In this document: piece by piece, positions 33,815 to 42,479 of the stretch
How the letters are laid out: each line of letters starts with the position of its first letter
How positions within the stretch are numbered: the first letter of the stretch is position 1
IMG/VR virus record: IMGVR_UViG_3300025120_000140
Span: 1-42,876 of that record
DNA: 42,876 nucleotides
From: a virus
Strand: one strand, 5' to 3'
The notes under the pieces: model-generated
What the model saw: only the letters and a program-made list of their open reading frames with translations
What the model was told of the DNA's origin: nothing
Databases searched by the model: none
Program-made: the position numbers and the translations under genes

Positions 33815-34441
33815 TTATTTTAACCACTTATCTTTTCCTCTCATATTCATTAAAAGCCTTCCTGGATGTATATTACTCATCCTTATTTTTGCATTTCTTA
33901 ATAAAGCACTTTTGTTTTTCTTAGCTCTATTAACAACGTACTCTTGAACATTTAATTTACTATTTAAAATAGAATATTGAATATATGCATATACATAATC
34001 TTCAAATAATTTGTTTACGGTTATTTCGCTATCTATTCCGCCTTCCATCCCATCAGATACATATTCTAAAATACATAATTGGTTACGCATATTAGAACTA
34101 AAATTTATAACCCCTTTCTTAGAATCAATCCTAAATGTTGGATTAGCATTAGCAGTTTCAGTGTTTAATCCATACATAGATATTCCATATGAATAATCAA
34201 AATACCAGCACCCATTATGCTGATAACCAAGCATCCCATCAAACATTGCACCTTGATTAAGATACATTGTTCTGTCTTTTTGTTTTATTCTGTTAAAGTC
34301 TAATTCTGAAAACTCTGGTTTTAAAATATTACCTAATTCATCAAATAAAATATTTGTAGCCTGGTCTTGTAAATATGCAGACGAAGAATTAATTTGAATG
34401 TTTTCTGTTAAAGGTCTTAAGACTCCGTTGTCATCTAACAT
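33815..34441 (-). CDS. Tail adaptor-like protein, C-terminal part (after an in-frame TGA)
   Basis: Starts at the first ATG (MLDDNGVLRPLTENIQINS) after TGA 34490-34492. Sixteen codons between the TGA and this ATG (LRFILPQDYVNWVRLS) are in the same frame and belong to the protein, so the whole gene is best read as 33815-34744, 310 codons. The C-terminus is basic (IRMSNIHPGRLLMNMRGKDK). In related podoviruses a single uninterrupted gene of this kind encodes a tail-tube or head-tail adaptor next to the nozzle gene. Confidence 0.6.
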   Translation of the reverse strand: MLDDNGVLRPLTENIQINSSSAYLQDQATNILFDELGNILKPEFSELDFNRIKQKDRTMYLNQGAMFDGMLGYQHNGCWYFDYSYGISMYGLNTETANANPTFRIDSKKGVINFSSNMRNQLCILEYVSDGMEGGIDSEITVNKLFEDYVYAYIQYSILNSKLNVQEYVVNRAKKNKSALLRNAKIRMSNIHPGRLLMNMRGKDKWLK

Positions 34442-34489
34442 AGAAAGTCTTACCCAATTAACATAATCTTGAGGTAAAATAAATCTTAA

Positions 34490-34492
34490 TCA
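34490..34492 (-). other. In-frame TGA interrupting the tail adaptor gene
   Basis: The minus-strand frame reads SVGP-stop-LRFILPQ. Downstream codons 34442-34489 are open in the same frame and lead into ATG 34441. No change of frame is needed to join the two parts. Confidence 0.75.
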
Positions 34493-34744
34493 AGGTCCAA
34501 CACTTAATTCTAAAACTTTTATTTCTTTAAATGCATCATAGTTTAATTCTTGTATAGCTCTTTTTGCGTGAAATAAAATTTTATATCTTTCTTCATTATT
34601 TACTAATGAATGATTTCCGTCATACATTAACAAAAAATTGTTTACTATGTCAGCTAAACTAACGTATTGATAAGAACCCCAATTTGCATTTTTCGGTTCT
34701 ACACCACTATTTTCGTAATATTTATAATCGTCTAAGTATGCCAT
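34490..34744 (-). CDS. Tail adaptor-like protein, N-terminal part (ends in the in-frame TGA)
   Basis: MAYLDDYKYYENSG start, then SYQYVSLADIVNNFLLMYDG and FHAKRAIQELNYDAFKEIKVLELSVGP: the helical N-terminal domain of the adaptor family. It stops at TGA where homologs would continue into a strand (LRFILPQDYVNW). TAATG overlap with the upstream gene. If the TGA is real and not bypassed, the product lacks about 70 percent of the protein. Confidence 0.6.
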   Translation of the reverse strand: MAYLDDYKYYENSGVEPKNANWGSYQYVSLADIVNNFLLMYDGNHSLVNNEERYKILFHAKRAIQELNYDAFKEIKVLELSVGP

Positions 34745-35463
34745 TATTGTTCTGAATTATTTTCTAGTTGGTCTTGTGTGTTTGCATATTGTACAACTTG
34801 TTCTTCTCTAATTGATACCCCAGCATATCCTAATATTTTAACTACTAAATCTGGCTCGTAATCTGCCGATAATTCAAAGTCTTGGTAAGATGCGGAAGAA
34901 GCATCAAAAACAGGTTCACCTCCAGTAACATTTAAATATGTCCATACAGGAGGTAAAGGATATCTTATATACTGCGCTTTAACTTGATTAGCACCTGTTA
35001 TAGTAGATGGAAAAACAGTTAATACAGACCCTTCTGTTGTGTATGCAGGATATGTAGTATTTGGAGCTGTTAAGTTAGAATTGTTTAACAAAGTAATTTT
35101 ACCGTGACTGGCTCTTTCTGCTTCACCAGTATATGTAGTTCCAGCAGTATCAAAACATAAAATTTTATTTATTAAATAATAATCTGCTGGTAAAGTGTAT
35201 GTGTTGTTAGCAAGATTTGCTAACGCTGCAGTAACAGAAAACAAATCAATTACTTCAACAATACCTTTAGATATATCAGCATAACCAGTTCCAGACTGAC
35301 GTGCATTTTCTTTAATTATTTGATAGTTATATTCATAAAATAAATCTTCAAATAAATCTAATTGCGCTTGTTTAGCATATAAATTAAAATCGTTAGGAGC
35401 AATATAACCATAGTTGTTTTTATTTAATATTGCTAATACTGTATTTCTTACTGAGTTAATCAT
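34744..35463 (-). CDS. Tail adaptor / head-tail connector-like structural protein (239 aa)
   Basis: ATG 35463 (MINSVRNTVLAILNKNNYGY) is chosen over ATG 35505, because the longer form would begin inside a terminator hairpin and upstream of the promoter element at 35479-35486. The segment NNYGYIAPNDFNLYAKQAQLDLFEDLF is characteristic of a conserved tail-completion family of Bacteroidota podoviruses; the middle is beta-rich (TEGSVLTVFPSTI) and the end helical and acidic. Position between capsid and nozzle genes supports a head-tail joining role. Confidence 0.65.
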   Translation of the reverse strand: MINSVRNTVLAILNKNNYGYIAPNDFNLYAKQAQLDLFEDLFYEYNYQIIKENARQSGTGYADISKGIVEVIDLFSVTAALANLANNTYTLPADYYLINKILCFDTAGTTYTGEAERASHGKITLLNNSNLTAPNTTYPAYTTEGSVLTVFPSTITGANQVKAQYIRYPLPPVWTYLNVTGGEPVFDASSASYQDFELSADYEPDLVVKILGYAGVSIREEQVVQYANTQDQLENNSEQ

Positions 35464-35478
35464 CTGTAATCGTTTGTA

Positions 35479-35486
35479 CAAAGATA
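35479..35486 (-). promoter_or_regulatory. Late promoter -7 element (TATCTTTG)
   Basis: Minus strand TATCTTTG, 16 bases before ATG 35463 and immediately downstream of the terminator at 35488-35520. No good -33 TTTG at the expected distance. Confidence 0.55.
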
Positions 35487-35487
35487 A

Positions 35488-35520
35488 ACAAAAAAAAAGA
35501 GGCATTAAATTTATGCCTCT
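35488..35520 (-). terminator. Rho-independent terminator (minus strand) after the repeat-containing virion gene
   Basis: Perfect 8-bp stem AGAGGCAT/ATGCCTCT (35498-35505 and 35513-35520), 7-base loop, then a run of about ten T on the minus strand. Confidence 0.9.
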
Positions 35521-35542
35521 TTCTTAAGTTAGTTAATTTATA

Positions 35543-36496
35543 TTAAGCCACTTCTACGCCAGTAATGTAAATTGTAGGTGGTAACTCAACTCTTACAGCT
35601 CCAGTTGCTCCAGATGCTGCTTTAAGCATAGCATTTTGAAATGCTGCAACCATTGGACTATTGATTTGTGTTACCGCATCGTGAGTTAAAGTAATTTTCC
35701 AATCACCACTCATAAATAATTCAGTAGTTAAATCAGTTTTTGGATTTACAAACATTATTCCAGATATAGGAACAAATCTTTGTAATGCTCTAGTGTCTGA
35801 ATAGATACTAAATGCCTCTCCAGTTGCCATTATACTACCACTTAATTTTAATCTATTGTCACTAACAACTTCTATAACTCTTGCACTTGTAGAATCCGTG
35901 GTATTAATCACTTCATCTTTAGCAGCTACTGTAGTTAAAAAGTTTTGACCATTATCAAATAATTGGTCAGCTGGAGTAGAAATAGTGTATCCGTCTTCTA
36001 AGTCTGCATAAGCAGCTCCAAAAATATTAGCACTTAAAGTTAATGCTTGCCCAACAAAAGGAACAGATGGGTTATTAGAGTTTAATGCAGTTACAGTTGC
36101 AGTACTAGTTGTTACAGTATTAGTTACTGTATCTCCTATTGCTACACCTAAACTAGTAAAATTACCTGCAGCATCAAATAATACATTAGGTCTGTATATA
36201 CTAAAGTTAGCAGCATTAGGCATAGTACCTCCAGTAATTTGTAAATTATTATTATCAGTGACATTTAACACAGTTCCTATTAATGCACCATTAGTAATAT
36301 CAGCAACAATATCATTTGCTAATATCCCAGAAGTATTAAAGGTTCCTCCAGTAACAGTTATTGTTGTACCTGTAGCCGCAGTTTGCGTTCCAGTTACAAT
36401 AAAATCAGCATCCGCTGTACCTGTTGCTGGTGCTACATTAGTCTGGACTCCTGAATCCACAACTAAAGACTCACCAAATGAAATATATTTTGCCAT
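35543..36496 (-). CDS. Beta-rich virion protein with internal repeats (317 aa)
   Basis: Three related modules of about 60-80 residues: ILANDIVADITNGALIGTVLNV with NLQITGG and FSIYR; VAIGDTVTNTVTTSTATVTAL; AAKDEVINTTDSTSARVIEVV with RLKLSGS and FSIYS. This D-x-V-x-N, then V-x-x-V, then L-x-L-G, then F-x-IY pattern recurs in phage head and tail beta-sandwich proteins. The C-terminal 80 residues (GIMFVNPKTDL, LPPTIYITGVEV) differ. Encoded alone between a terminator-promoter pair and a terminator, suggesting high, separate expression, such as a capsid decoration protein. Confidence 0.6.
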   Translation of the reverse strand: MAKYISFGESLVVDSGVQTNVAPATGTADADFIVTGTQTAATGTTITVTGGTFNTSGILANDIVADITNGALIGTVLNVTDNNNLQITGGTMPNAANFSIYRPNVLFDAAGNFTSLGVAIGDTVTNTVTTSTATVTALNSNNPSVPFVGQALTLSANIFGAAYADLEDGYTISTPADQLFDNGQNFLTTVAAKDEVINTTDSTSARVIEVVSDNRLKLSGSIMATGEAFSIYSDTRALQRFVPISGIMFVNPKTDLTTELFMSGDWKITLTHDAVTQINSPMVAAFQNAMLKAASGATGAVRVELPPTIYITGVEVA

Positions 36497-36524
36497 ATCT
36501 TTATTTATATTAATTATTAAAGAA

Positions 36525-36532
36525 CAAAGATA
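36525..36532 (-). promoter_or_regulatory. Late promoter -7 element (TATCTTTG)
   Basis: Minus strand TATCTTTG, 29 bases before ATG 36496, just after the terminator at 36535-36564: the same terminator-promoter cassette as at 35479-35520. Confidence 0.55.
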
Positions 36533-36534
36533 AG

Positions 36535-36564
36535 CAAAAAAAAGAGACTACTTTGGGTAGCCTC
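36535..36564 (-). terminator. Rho-independent terminator (minus strand) after the 249-aa virion gene
   Basis: Stem GAGACTAC/GTAGCCTC on the plus strand (36544-36551, 36557-36564; one G-T pair on the minus strand), 5-base loop, then eight T on the minus strand. Confidence 0.8.
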
Positions 36565-36572
36565 TTCTAGTA

Positions 36573-37322
36573 TTATTTTTTAGAAATTTTTTCTTTGGAT
36601 TCTAAAAGCTTTAACGACTCTAAACCTTCGTCTGATTTAAAATAAGAGGATACAATATAATTGGTTTCTTCACCAAATGGTACTGTAAGCATTCTATTTT
36701 TATTAGATTTAGTATTAAAGTGTACGTCTTTACCTTTTTGAATTAACAAGTTATTATCAAAAAATGTTTGAACTTTAGCTTGTAGTTTTAACATAGGGTC
36801 CTTAAGTACTGTTAAAAATCCTTCTGGGTCGTTTTTAGCATATATTAAAACATCACGTTTTAATTCAGCTGTTGAAACCTTTGAGACATCAATACCAAAT
36901 AATACTCTAGCAACTTGTTCTAACTGGTCTATTTCTAAAGTTCTAGCCTCAACTAATGCATCTACTTGAGCATTTAAAACTTCTACATCTTGTCGTGCAT
37001 CAGACTCAGTATCTACTTTTCTAAATACTCTTTCATATCCAGGATGAAACTCTAAAAACATTTGTAAATTTGGATTGTTTTTTGGGACATTTAAAAATCC
37101 ATCTTCAAAAACAATAGGCTCTAATATTTTATTACCATCTTGTTCGTCTGCAAAAATTGATTTTTGATTCCTTGAATAACAGAGTTCTCTGTTTTGTTGT
37201 TTTTCTTCATCCCAATATAAAAGAGTGTTTCTTTTATTATGATGAGATGCTAGCATAAATGATAGTGGTGCATTACCATCTACCAATACATACGTTTCGT
37301 TTTTTAAAATTTTCTTTTTCAT
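36573..37322 (-). CDS. Virion-associated protein of unknown function (249 aa)
   Basis: An N-terminal beta-rich segment with a Lys-rich start (MKKKILKNETYVLVDGNAPL), a central Glu/Leu helix (residues about 105-150), then a helical C-terminus ending in a charged tail. Position directly behind the major capsid gene is typical for head-completion or decoration factors. No named family recognised. Confidence 0.55.
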   Translation of the reverse strand: MKKKILKNETYVLVDGNAPLSFMLASHHNKRNTLLYWDEEKQQNRELCYSRNQKSIFADEQDGNKILEPIVFEDGFLNVPKNNPNLQMFLEFHPGYERVFRKVDTESDARQDVEVLNAQVDALVEARTLEIDQLEQVARVLFGIDVSKVSTAELKRDVLIYAKNDPEGFLTVLKDPMLKLQAKVQTFFDNNLLIQKGKDVHFNTKSNKNRMLTVPFGEETNYIVSSYFKSDEGLESLKLLESKEKISKK

Positions 37323-37343
37323 TATATTTAATTTAATTTGATT

Positions 37344-37373
37344 AAAAAAAAAGGGAGGAGCGAACCCCTCCCC
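37344..37373 (-). terminator. Rho-independent terminator (minus strand) after the major capsid gene
   Basis: GC-rich 8-bp stem GGGAGGGG/CTCCTCCC on the minus strand with a TTCG loop (plus strand 37353-37372), then nine T. Very stable, in keeping with a highly transcribed gene. Confidence 0.9.
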
Positions 37374-37388
37374 TTAGTAATTACTTCC

Positions 37389-38837
37389 TTACGACTTGAA
37401 TAAGAAGAAGTTGTTAGCACCTAAAGTACATACACATCTTTCAGATAAGAAGTTAACGTTCATCACGTCATCGCCAGTTGTAGTAGCGCCTCCTGCTCCT
37501 CCAGTAATCCACGTTTTATATCTTCTGTCTTCAGTTTCTGAAGCTCTATATCTAACGTGCAAGAATGGTCTCTTAGCATTTTTACCTAAAACTTGGTCAT
37601 ATACAGTAGTTGAACCTGCTGGTACCATTAATCCATTAATAGTTCCACCAACTAAACCACCTCTCATTGTTGGGTCATTTAAGTATTTCCAGTCAGACTT
37701 GTAGAAGTCATATCCTCTACGGAATCCTCTGAAACCTAAGTTTAACGCCATTTCCTCATCATTGTCAAATAATCCGTATGAAGTACCGTTGGCACCATAA
37801 GAATTTTGAGAAGCTAACATATCGTCAATATCAAATCCAAAGTTTCTGTTTAAGAAAATAACATTTTCTTCAATAGAACCTTGCTTATCTAATCTTTCGA
37901 TAATATCGTCAAACTCAGCTAATGCAACTGGATTACCTCCAGACCAAACATTACCTCTTGTTCCAACAACGTGGAATACACCTTCAGTACCCTTGTTTCC
38001 TACTGGTGAAACTGCAGCTGCTGCTCCAGAACCTGCTACTGCTGGTACTGCTTCAATCATTGCTGTTTCTAAGTAGTCATCAAAACGTAATCTTGTGTCG
38101 TGTTCAGACTTTAAATACCATAAGTATCCGTTAGCTCCGTCTTCTCCAGATATTTCAATCCATCCAATTTGAGCCATATCAGAACCTGCAATACTGTAAG
38201 TATCTTTTAGGATAATTGGTGAATTACTGAATATAGAGTCATCAGAGATTAAAGTTTCTGCCATTGTAGGAGTTCCTTTTCTGAATTCTGACCCATAAAC
38301 AAATATAGACATTGTTGACGCATTAGCATAAGCAGCTTGAGTAGCTTCGTAATATGCAACTGTACATTGTCTGTTAGGATAATCTACAGCAGTTACAACT
38401 GCTTTGTTACTAAAAGCTGACGCTGCAGTCTCATCAGAAATCATAATTGTTTGACCAACTCTGATTGCAATTCCCCCTGCTACACCTGTTGAAGGCTGAG
38501 TAGCTGGGTCGATTTGACCTACTGGTACTGTTAATACTTGCGTAGTTTCGTTACCTACATAAGAAGCTAGAGTAACTCCAGTATACTTAGTATGTAATCT
38601 TCCTTGTTCCGCCCACTTTACCATATCTGAGTTAGACGGCATTTCAGCACCTACCATTCTTAAGAATGATGATACTGTTCTGTTTCCATAACGTTCGAAT
38701 TCTTTTTCATACGTATCTGGTAGATATGTACTTAAAAAATCGAAGTTGTTAATGTAGTTAGTTTGAGTAGTAATCTGCTGCGCACTAGGCTGCAACTGAA
38801 AATTTAACAAACCACCTGTTTCAATAGCTCCTGCCAT
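37389..38837 (-). CDS. Major capsid protein (HK97-like fold, crAss-like type; 482 aa)
   Basis: The sequence has the N-terminal arm (TNYINNFDFLSTYLPDTYEKEFERYGNRTV), a middle insertion, LKSEHDTRLRFDDYLETAM, an MCP-type EFDDIIERLDKQGSIEENVIF helix-strand unit, and RYRASETEDRRYKTWITGGAGG near the end, which I associate with capsid proteins of Bacteroidota podoviruses. Length and position (scaffold upstream, adaptors downstream) agree. A very strong terminator follows. The leader contains the fourth copy of the 17-bp palindromic motif, 18 bases before the ATG. Confidence 0.8.
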   Translation of the reverse strand: MAGAIETGGLLNFQLQPSAQQITTQTNYINNFDFLSTYLPDTYEKEFERYGNRTVSSFLRMVGAEMPSNSDMVKWAEQGRLHTKYTGVTLASYVGNETTQVLTVPVGQIDPATQPSTGVAGGIAIRVGQTIMISDETAASAFSNKAVVTAVDYPNRQCTVAYYEATQAAYANASTMSIFVYGSEFRKGTPTMAETLISDDSIFSNSPIILKDTYSIAGSDMAQIGWIEISGEDGANGYLWYLKSEHDTRLRFDDYLETAMIEAVPAVAGSGAAAAVSPVGNKGTEGVFHVVGTRGNVWSGGNPVALAEFDDIIERLDKQGSIEENVIFLNRNFGFDIDDMLASQNSYGANGTSYGLFDNDEEMALNLGFRGFRRGYDFYKSDWKYLNDPTMRGGLVGGTINGLMVPAGSTTVYDQVLGKNAKRPFLHVRYRASETEDRRYKTWITGGAGGATTTGDDVMNVNFLSERCVCTLGANNFFLFKS

Positions 38838-38855
38838 AATTAATAGTTTTATGAT

Positions 38856-38872
38856 TAGTCGTATGCGACCAA
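38856..38872 (+). repeat. 17-bp palindromic motif, copy 4 (in the capsid gene leader)
   Basis: TAGTCGTATGCGACCAA, one base different from copies 1 and 2. Between the scaffold and capsid genes, 18 bases upstream of the capsid ATG on the minus strand. In RNA it could form a small GTCG/CGAC hairpin. Confidence 0.55.
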
Positions 38873-38890
38873 TCTGGTTTTAAATTTATT

Positions 38891-39988
38891 TTATTTTCGG
38901 CTTCTAATCCTTAAACTCTTTCCAGAGTCTGGATTAATAGTCCTAATTTTCATTCCTCCTTTAGCAGTAGATACTTCTGGTGTGTTACGTAATCCCATTT
39001 TTATATTTTTGGTTTTACGCGCATCACCTTCAATAGCTTCTGATTTGCCTTGCTCATAAAAGAACTCAGCAAACTTATCTGGATTCATCGCTAATGATAA
39101 CGCTTTATGATACCCACTGACATTCTCCATCATTCCGTCTTTATCCATATACTTATTTACAAAGTTCATTATATTAGAATTAGACTTCTTTAATGTTTCT
39201 GCGTCACCTGGTTTATACGTTATATTATTCTCACCTATTTTAAATTCAAAACCTTTGAATTCGTTTGAAAATACTTCGTTAGATTTCTTGGCGAACCAAT
39301 CTCTCTTTCTTTCTGTCAACTCACGTTGACTAGCAGCATCATTAACATACTGTTTGTACTCAGCCAATTGTTCTTTAACATCATTAGACATATCAGCTGT
39401 TCTTGACTCAAGAGGCTGACTATACTTGTCTTTCTGTTCGTTAAAAAACTTATTAGCTTTTCTAACAATTTTTTTCTTTGCTAACTTTTTCTTTTTAATA
39501 GTAGATTCATCATCTAAATCTTCATCTATTAAGTAGTCTTCCATTAAAACCTCAACATCATCACTGTCTACAGCTTCTTCGGTAGCTAAGAAATATTCAG
39601 CTAGCAAACTATCTGGCTCCATATCATCAAAGTTTTGATTTAGTTTTACAAAATCTTCAACTCCTCGACCTGTTTCCTTTTTATATTTTAAATACGCTGC
39701 GACATCTTCTGGTAAATCTTCTTTTGTTTCTCGCTCAGTAACTAAATCATCAAATGAATTAATTTCTTTTCCGTATCTGTTTTTTAAATAACTTAACACT
39801 TCTTCTTCTTGCAGTTCAGCCTTTTCTACTGGTTTCTCTACTTCTTTTGAAGATTCAGTTATTTTAGTTTCTTCTGAAGACTCATTCGTGTCTTCATTTA
39901 ATTTTTCTTCGTGTTTTTCTAGTAGTTCGTTTTCTACTTCTACCGCTGATTTTTGGTCAGCAGTAACTTCTTTAATTTTTAATGCCAT
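38891..39988 (-). CDS. Capsid scaffolding protein (365 aa)
   Basis: A very acidic N-terminal half (Glu/Asp runs to about residue 160), a Lys-rich helix (IKKKKLAKKKIVRKANKFF), then coiled-coil-like helices and a basic C-terminus (KSLRIRSRK). The acidic helical body with a basic tail, placed between portal and capsid genes, is the classic scaffold layout. Confidence 0.7.
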   Translation of the reverse strand: MALKIKEVTADQKSAVEVENELLEKHEEKLNEDTNESSEETKITESSKEVEKPVEKAELQEEEVLSYLKNRYGKEINSFDDLVTERETKEDLPEDVAAYLKYKKETGRGVEDFVKLNQNFDDMEPDSLLAEYFLATEEAVDSDDVEVLMEDYLIDEDLDDESTIKKKKLAKKKIVRKANKFFNEQKDKYSQPLESRTADMSNDVKEQLAEYKQYVNDAASQRELTERKRDWFAKKSNEVFSNEFKGFEFKIGENNITYKPGDAETLKKSNSNIMNFVNKYMDKDGMMENVSGYHKALSLAMNPDKFAEFFYEQGKSEAIEGDARKTKNIKMGLRNTPEVSTAKGGMKIRTINPDSGKSLRIRSRK

Positions 39989-40008
39989 TTGATTTAATTT
40001 AATTTGTA

Positions 40009-40016
40009 CAAAGTTA
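40009..40016 (-). promoter_or_regulatory. Possible late promoter -7 element (TAACTTTG)
   Basis: Minus strand TAACTTTG, 20 bases before the scaffold ATG at 39988, in the same TTGTACAAAG context seen at 35479-35486. No clear -33 box. Confidence 0.4.
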
Positions 40017-40043
40017 ATGATTTAATTATTGTTTATTTAACGT

Positions 40044-42479
40044 CTATCTTGGTTCAAATTCCGACAAATTAAAACCATCTAAACTATCTTCATTAGATTC
40101 AAATCGTTGAGGTGGTAAATTGTTTTGTCGTTGATTAATCAATCTAGACTGCTCGTTATTTGCTTGAGTTATTCTATCAGACTTAGCAGTTTCTCTTTGG
40201 TTTTCTCTTTGCTGCAAACTTTTTTCACTAATATCTCTAAGTTGTTGGTTGTACCCAAATTCTTTGTCCATTAATGTAGCTTTAAGTTGTGCTTCAGCAT
40301 TTAGTCTTTCAATTTCAAAAGCTACTTTAGCTTGTTCTAATTGCATTTTAGCTTGACTTTCAGCTTGGATTTTTTGCATAGCTGTTTGAGCCGCCAACTG
40401 TTGAGACTGCATTTGTATCTCACCTTGCTGCTGTTGTTTCTGCATTTCAAACTGCCTATCTTTTTCTTCTTTTTTCAACCTCTTCATTTTAAGAAGTTGA
40501 TTGGCAAGTTTTAAATTGTGTATTTCTCTTATGTCAATTGCATCCTCTAAGTTTATATCACCTTTAGATAATGCTAAACTAATGTTTTGCTCTAATTGTG
40601 CTTTTTCTTCTATGTCTGGTGTAACTTCTATAAAAATACCAAAGTCATAAATATAAAGGTCATTCATTTCTTTAATAACAGCAACATTATATTTCCCAAT
40701 TTGATTTGCAAACTCTTCTCTAAATTCAGCGTATTCTAATATATCACCCATACGAAGAGTTAACCCTTCAGCTAAAGTTCTATAAATATATAACGCTCCA
40801 TCTAAAATATGTCTAGTAGCAGTGTTTGAATTTAAAGCAGCCATTTTTTGTATACCTACCAATGCATTTGCATCTGGGGTATTACCATCTTTAGCTTCAC
40901 TAAGTCCAGTTACTTGTCTTATCATATTTAAATAGTTATTTAAATTAGTAATAAGCATTTGTGTTTTACTAGCTCCAGAGTTAGATGTTAATTGTGTAAT
41001 TGGTACTTTACCTTGATTAAAATCTCCGTCTTGTGTGTAGCTTCTTCCAACTACACTACCAGTTTGAAAATATAATCGCAAGGCATCCTCTGGATTATAT
41101 GCATTACCAGTACCTAAATCAACTTCGTTTAAACCATCAGCATCTATATAAACCCCATCTGGCACGACTCTTGATATAACTTGTTGTAATTTTAAATGTG
41201 TTAACTGAATTAAATCAGCAAATGGTAGCATTCTTCTTGTTAAAGACTCTATCACTCCTTTATACATTCTTGGAGCAGTTGCAACATAATTAGGCAATGC
41301 ATTCTGTGTAGCTGACTTAGGTCTTACCATATTTTCAGCTAACTCCCATTTTAAAACAATATTAGTTCCCATAACCATAATACCGTTATACCAAACATCT
41401 ATAGTTTTTTCAACTTTTTCAAATTTTCCATCCTCCATCATTTCTTCTGGTGGATTAAATTGGTCGTCTTTTTCTATAATTTTAGAACCTCCATTTTCAT
41501 TATACTTCTTTTTATAAACATACTTTTTAGTAGTTTTATAATTAAAGTATAATAGTGTACAGGTGTCTTTATAAAACAAACTATTACTATAATACTGAGC
41601 AACATTAAAATAATCATACCACTGTTGACTCATTGTACTTATTTCTTCTAAATCTTCTTTTGTTAAAGATTGGTCAATTTTCATTAATTCTGTTATTGCA
41701 AGAGTTTTAATTTCTCCCCAATAAAAACAATCTTTAAAATGTGGGTCTTCAGTATAACTATAAATTAAATTAGCTGGGTCTATATATGAAACCTTAACTC
41801 CATTCCCTGGCTCAAATTCGTGTTTAGCCGCTCCAATACCTAATACGGTTAAATCATAATCAATTCTTTTTCTAATATCTTCATAATGATTTAAAGCAAA
41901 TAAAGTATCTATCCCTTCTTCTTGAGCTATTTCAATAGCTGGCTTATAATTAAGCTGCATATACAATGCTAGCTCTTCATTTGAATTAGGTAAATCTTCT
42001 GGACTCATTGTAAAAGGATTAACTCCAAAGTTATCTTGAACTGCTTTGAGCATATCTTTAGAAACCATTTGAGCTTCAATCATATCTTGAAATTGCGTTC
42101 GTCTGCTTTGAGACATAGCATCTTGAGCATATGCATTTACTTTAAAAAGCCTGTCTGACATTCCATTAACAACTAAGTCAATAAACTTTGGAATAACAGG
42201 AACAATCGCCCAATCTAAATTTAAATACGATAAATCTCCGTCTACCGCTAATTCGTTTTTATATTTGGCTATTGACTGCTCTCCTCGAGCATACAATCTT
42301 AATCTGTTAAAGTCTTGCCATTGACTATAATATCTACAACTGTTTGAATCTTTTCTAAACCATTCGTATTGTATAGCTTGACCTATCATCAAACCATACT
42401 CTTCTGTAGCCATTTCTGCTTCAGAAGCAAACTGATTAGGAAACCCAACATTAGATATATTTATTTTAGTTTCTATCAT
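40044..42479 (-). CDS. Portal protein (811 aa)
   Basis: Blocks such as QWQDFNRLRLYARGEQSI, LDWAIVPVIPKFIDLVVNGM, VSYIDPANLIYSYTEDP and KDGNTPDANALVGIQKM are the portal signatures of crAss-like and related Bacteroidota podoviruses. The clip/wing/stem region is followed by a Gln-rich coiled coil from about residue 660 to 760 (MQKQQQQGEIQMQSQQ), a barrel-like tail. Forms the dodecameric DNA gate at the capsid vertex. Encoded directly after the small gene at 42480-42860, with its stop adjacent to the portal start. Confidence 0.85.
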   Translation of the reverse strand: MIETKINISNVGFPNQFASEAEMATEEYGLMIGQAIQYEWFRKDSNSCRYYSQWQDFNRLRLYARGEQSIAKYKNELAVDGDLSYLNLDWAIVPVIPKFIDLVVNGMSDRLFKVNAYAQDAMSQSRRTQFQDMIEAQMVSKDMLKAVQDNFGVNPFTMSPEDLPNSNEELALYMQLNYKPAIEIAQEEGIDTLFALNHYEDIRKRIDYDLTVLGIGAAKHEFEPGNGVKVSYIDPANLIYSYTEDPHFKDCFYWGEIKTLAITELMKIDQSLTKEDLEEISTMSQQWYDYFNVAQYYSNSLFYKDTCTLLYFNYKTTKKYVYKKKYNENGGSKIIEKDDQFNPPEEMMEDGKFEKVEKTIDVWYNGIMVMGTNIVLKWELAENMVRPKSATQNALPNYVATAPRMYKGVIESLTRRMLPFADLIQLTHLKLQQVISRVVPDGVYIDADGLNEVDLGTGNAYNPEDALRLYFQTGSVVGRSYTQDGDFNQGKVPITQLTSNSGASKTQMLITNLNNYLNMIRQVTGLSEAKDGNTPDANALVGIQKMAALNSNTATRHILDGALYIYRTLAEGLTLRMGDILEYAEFREEFANQIGKYNVAVIKEMNDLYIYDFGIFIEVTPDIEEKAQLEQNISLALSKGDINLEDAIDIREIHNLKLANQLLKMKRLKKEEKDRQFEMQKQQQQGEIQMQSQQLAAQTAMQKIQAESQAKMQLEQAKVAFEIERLNAEAQLKATLMDKEFGYNQQLRDISEKSLQQRENQRETAKSDRITQANNEQSRLINQRQNNLPPQRFESNEDSLDGFNLSEFEPR

